From positions 1-14,902 of the forward strand of contig CALPNL020000030.1 in assembly GCA_943324925.2 (NCBI GenBank): a DNA stretch of 14,902 bases, read 5' to 3'. Under the pieces are notes generated by a model. The model was not told the origin of the DNA and made no database searches. It saw nothing but the letters and a program-made list of their open reading frames with translations. Below, in pieces: positions 14,140-14,902 of this stretch (the stretch's first letter is position 1; each line of letters starts with the position of its first letter). This DNA comes from Chitinophaga pinensis. Lineage in GTDB: Bacteria; Bacteroidota; Bacteroidia; Flavobacteriales; Flavobacteriaceae. The translations under genes were made by a program, and so were the position numbers.

Positions 14140-14808
14140 ATGGCCAATTCCTCATTTCTAAAGTCTTCAATTGCAAAGAAAGTTGCAATGGCACTTTCGG
14201 GACTTTTTTTAATTTCCTTTTTATCACTTCATTTTTTCATCAATTTCACCTCTATTTTTAGTGAAGAGGTATTTAATATGATGTCTCATTTTATGGGTTA
14301 CAATCCGATAATTCAATTTGTTATGCAGCCAATTTTGGTTGCGGGAGTTGTATTTCATTTTGTAATGGGAATGGTTTTAGAATTAAAAAACAGAAGTTCT
14401 AGACCAGTATCCTACGCAAATTATAACGGAGCGGCAAACTCTTCTTGGGTTTCTAGAAACATGATTGTATCTGGATTAGTGGTTTTAGCATTTTTAGGAT
14501 TGCACTTTTACGATTTTTGGGTTCATGAAATTACCTACAAATACGTTAATGTTAACGAAATTAATCCAACAAGATATTACGAAGAATTAAACCATAAATT
14601 TGAAAGTCCAGTTCGTACAGGATTGTATTCTTTAGCATTTGTTTTGTTGTCATTGCACTTATGGCACGGTTTCAATTCCTCATTCCAATCGGTAGGATTT
14701 AATAATAAATATTCAAAAGCGCTTCATAAATTAGGATATGCATTTGCAATTGTTGTTCCTTTTGGATTTATTGTAATTGCTTTATTCCATCATTTTAATC
14801 AAATTTAA
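14140..14808 (+). CDS. sdhC: Succinate dehydrogenase cytochrome b subunit (b558 family)
   Basis: The membrane anchor of respiratory complex II, passing electrons from the SdhAB subunits to menaquinone through haem b. From the ATG at 14140 it is 222 residues with five hydrophobic helices at about 14-37, 57-80, 105-127, 157-178 and 196-217. This is the single-anchor, di-haem arrangement of Bacillus SdhC. The likely haem ligands, one per helix I-IV, are His31 (LSLHFF), His73 (VFHFVMG), His122 (LGLHFYDF) and His173 (SLHLWHGF). The frame opens 45 bp further upstream at 14095, but those codons overlap the promoter, encode no family sequence, and the conserved N-terminus begins MANSSFLKSSIAKK. sdhA follows after 11 bp. 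Subunit identity is secure; haem assignments come from family comparison. Confidence 0.95.
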   Translation: MANSSFLKSSIAKKVAMALSGLFLISFLSLHFFINFTSIFSEEVFNMMSHFMGYNPIIQFVMQPILVAGVVFHFVMGMVLELKNRSSRPVSYANYNGAANSSWVSRNMIVSGLVVLAFLGLHFYDFWVHEITYKYVNVNEINPTRYYEELNHKFESPVRTGLYSLAFVLLSLHLWHGFNSSFQSVGFNNKYSKALHKLGYAFAIVVPFGFIVIALFHHFNQI

Positions 14809-14819
14809 TTCAATTTATA

Positions 14820-14902
14820 ATGGCATTAGATTCAAAAATACCAGAAGGTTCAATTTCGGACAAATGGACAAATTATAAAGATCATATTAATTTAGTAAAC
14901 CC
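14820..14902 (+). CDS. sdhA: Succinate dehydrogenase flavoprotein subunit (N-terminal fragment; runs off the right edge)
   Basis: The ATG at 14820 opens a frame of 27 full codons to the window end, beginning MALDSKIPEGSISDKWTNYK. This matches the N-terminus of the Bacteroidota SdhA, which precedes the FAD-binding Rossmann motif; that motif and the catalytic residues lie outside the window. The product would oxidise succinate to fumarate with covalently bound FAD on the cytoplasmic face of the membrane. It is 11 bp after sdhC on the same strand, and sdhB is expected next. Position and N-terminal sequence agree, but only a short piece is visible. Confidence 0.87.
   Translation, partial: MALDSKIPEGSISDKWTNYKDHINLVN

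Overview
This window looks like an ordinary chromosomal segment of a member of the Bacteroidota, most likely Flavobacterium or a close relative. It is AT-rich. Its clearest promoters follow the Bacteroidota pattern (TTTG or TTG, about 19-20 bp, then TAnnTTTG) and it has no obvious Shine-Dalgarno sequences. The gene products are flavobacterial in type: an OmpA protein with thrombospondin type 3 repeats, a five-helix di-haem succinate dehydrogenase cytochrome b, and a short AddA/AddB pair.

Layout. The left edge holds the 5' part of a minus-strand superoxide dismutase gene (1-350). A 253-bp intergenic region follows, carrying the likely sod promoter and a hairpin-containing element that may be an interspersed repeat. 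A plus-strand block then runs addA (604-3747), kbl (3770-4960), ompA (5070-6470) and addB (6533-9298). ompA has its own strong promoter and a strong intrinsic terminator, so the two recombination-nuclease genes are split by a threonine-catabolism gene and an envelope gene. A minus-strand block follows, convergent with addB: mvaS (HMG-CoA synthase, start corrected to 12900), pepP (Xaa-Pro aminopeptidase), a terminator, then an alpha/beta hydrolase. At the right, on the plus strand, are a secreted ChaN-family protein and the start of the sdh operon, with sdhC (start corrected to 14140) and the first 27 codons of sdhA.

How the genes work together. AddA (helicase-nuclease) and AddB (nuclease) should form the double-strand-break processing enzyme that feeds RecA. 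SdhC and SdhA are the membrane anchor and flavoprotein of respiratory complex II. The other genes are single-function housekeeping or envelope genes with no evident shared pathway.

I saw no tRNA, rRNA, CRISPR array, insertion sequence, phage gene or recognisable defence island. I do not think the window contains a new multi-gene system. The points most worth a second look are the AddB that lacks both the iron-sulfur cysteines and a Walker A motif, the possible promoter overlapping the ompA terminator just before addB, the candidate repeat at 481-554, and the two start-codon corrections.
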